Source: Streptomyces composti (GTDB lineage Bacteria; Actinomycetota; Actinomycetes; Streptomycetales; Streptomycetaceae). From it: a DNA stretch of 64,000 nt. Under the pieces are notes generated by a model. That model was not told where the DNA came from and did not search any database. It worked only from the letters and a program-made list of their open reading frames with translations. Position 1 is the stretch's first letter. Each line of letters begins with the position of its first letter. Shown here in pieces: positions 63,219 to 64,000 of this stretch. The translations under genes were made by a program, and so were the position numbers. The stretch covers positions 62,001 to 126,000 of the forward strand of contig NZ_JAATEM010000006.1 in assembly GCF_012034205.1 (NCBI RefSeq), in the 5' to 3' direction.

Positions 63219-64000
63219 ATGTCCTCGTCCGACTCCCCGTCAACTCCCCCGCCAGGGGCTGCGGCCGACGCCACGCCCGGCCCACGCACCGTCGGCCGCC
63301 GCACCCTCCTCGGCGCCGCTGCCGCGACCCCGGTCCTCGCCGGCCTGCCCGGCACCGCCTCAGCCGCACCGGCCGGTCCGCCGGACCGCCCCGTTGCCGG
63401 ACCGGCCCACCGCAGAAGGCGCAAGCGGCTCGAGGGCGGCGGCGACCTCGGCCCCGACGTCCTCGTCTTCGACCCCTCCACCCCCGGTATCCAGGCGACC
63501 CTGGACGAGGTGTTCACCCGGCAGGAGGAGGCCCAGTTCGGTCCCGGCCGCTACCAACTGCTCTTCAAGCCGGGCACGTACAACGGCCTCAACGCGCAGA
63601 TCGGCTTCTACACCTCCGTCTCCGGCCTCGGCCTCTCCCCCGACGACACGACCATCAACGGCGACATCACCGTCGACGCGGGCTGGTTCGACGGCAACGC
63701 CACCCAGAACTTCTGGCGCTCGGCGGAGAACCTGGCCGTCGTCCCGGTGAACGGCGACAACCGGTGGGCGGTGGCGCAGGCGGCGCCCTTCCGCCGCATG
63801 CACGTCCGCGGCGGCCTCGACCTCGCCCCGTCCGGCTACGGCTGGGCCAGCGGCGGCTACATCGCCGACAGCCGCATCGACGGCACGGTGGGACCGTACT
63901 CCCAGCAGCAGTGGTACACCCGTGACAGCGCGGTCGGCGGCTGGACCAACGGCGTGTGGAACATGGTCTTCTCCGGGGTCGAGGGCGCCCCCGCCGGAGG
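63219..64000 (+). CDS. Secreted beta-helix carbohydrate-active protein (3' end outside window)
   Basis: First 260 residues. A twin-arginine-type signal (GRRTLLGAAAATPVLAGLPGTASA, about residues 27-50) is followed by DVLVFDPSTPGIQATLDEVFTRQEEAQFG, then YQLLFKPGTYNGLNAQIGFYTSVSGLG and repeated short strands typical of right-handed parallel beta-helix enzymes (pectate-lyase or GH55-like). Homologues in Streptomyces are often loosely annotated as adenylyl cyclase or F5/8 type C proteins, which I do not support. ATG at 63219 has CAGGAGAG about nine bases ahead. Likely acts on a beta-glucan together with the GH16 and GH1 enzymes (inferred from the shared operator). Confidence 0.8.
   Translation, partial: MSSSDSPSTPPPGAAADATPGPRTVGRRTLLGAAAATPVLAGLPGTASAAPAGPPDRPVAGPAHRRRRKRLEGGGDLGPDVLVFDPSTPGIQATLDEVFTRQEEAQFGPGRYQLLFKPGTYNGLNAQIGFYTSVSGLGLSPDDTTINGDITVDAGWFDGNATQNFWRSAENLAVVPVNGDNRWAVAQAAPFRRMHVRGGLDLAPSGYGWASGGYIADSRIDGTVGPYSQQQWYTRDSAVGGWTNGVWNMVFSGVEGAPAG

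Noticed and set aside
63219..64000. Annotation of the last gene as adenylyl cyclase
   Set aside because: No cyclase motif is visible; a Tat signal and beta-helix-like sequence argue for a secreted carbohydrate-active protein.

Overview
The window is a stretch of high-G+C actinomycete chromosome, almost certainly Streptomyces. The signs are very strong G/C bias at third codon positions, many GTG and TTG starts, four-base ATGA/GTGA stop-start overlaps inside operons, rare TTA codons, and a gene order (phosphopantetheinyl transferase with metallophosphoesterase, zwf-opcA-gnd, GTP cyclohydrolase II beside a creatininase homologue) that I recall from the SCO6600s region of S. coelicolor. That synteny is from memory and was not computed. 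No rRNA, tRNA, CRISPR array or replication origin was seen.

Layout. 1-3264: a leftward, translationally coupled operon that looks like hydroxyproline (or opine) catabolism: a DHDPS-family lyase and a three-subunit FAD/2Fe-2S dehydrogenase. 3412-5964: an MmyB-type sensor domain, an HTH protein with an ImmA/IrrE-like metallopeptidase (TTA codon), and a small conserved ORF. 6014-16876: PPTase and metallophosphoesterase, an ATP-grasp ligase, GH4 glycosidase, NarL-type two-component pair followed by an MMPL exporter, and a secreted GH16 glucanase behind a perfect LacI-type operator. 17293-22756: oxidative pentose phosphate genes zwf-opcA-gnd, a histidine phosphatase and a serine hydrolase.

22787-30520 holds an orphan biosynthetic cluster. 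It has a GTP cyclohydrolase II with Met in place of the usual active-site Tyr, a creatininase-fold hydrolase, a flippase-like membrane protein, a methyltransferase, a glycosyltransferase, a degenerate 6-pyruvoyltetrahydropterin synthase homologue, a dehydrogenase and a CDP-alcohol phosphatidyltransferase. I infer a GTP-derived, possibly glycosylated or lipid-linked product that is not riboflavin. 30793-32595 is a secreted toxin with a C-terminal barnase domain, followed by its barstar immunity gene. About 33.1-39.1 kb is a Tn7/Tn5053-like transposon core (TnsA-like, DD35E TniA, TniB ATPase, TniQ) with a methyltransferase as probable cargo; its ends were not resolved. 40870-46286 is a glycine-betaine unit (BCCT transporter, choline-dehydrogenase-like GMC oxidoreductase, betaine aldehyde dehydrogenase).

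46638-60758 is rich in conflict-type systems: an EACC1-caspase pair; a five-gene SWIM / unknown / VWA / MoxR-AAA / DUF5682 operon whose last protein ends in three 34-residue repeats; and a convergent nuclease-like DUF2075 P-loop protein. From 60975 to the end is a beta-glucoside locus: an intact GH1 beta-glucosidase, a frameshifted and truncated sugar-binding protein whose permease genes are gone, and the start of a secreted beta-helix protein whose promoter and operator match those of the GH16 gene.
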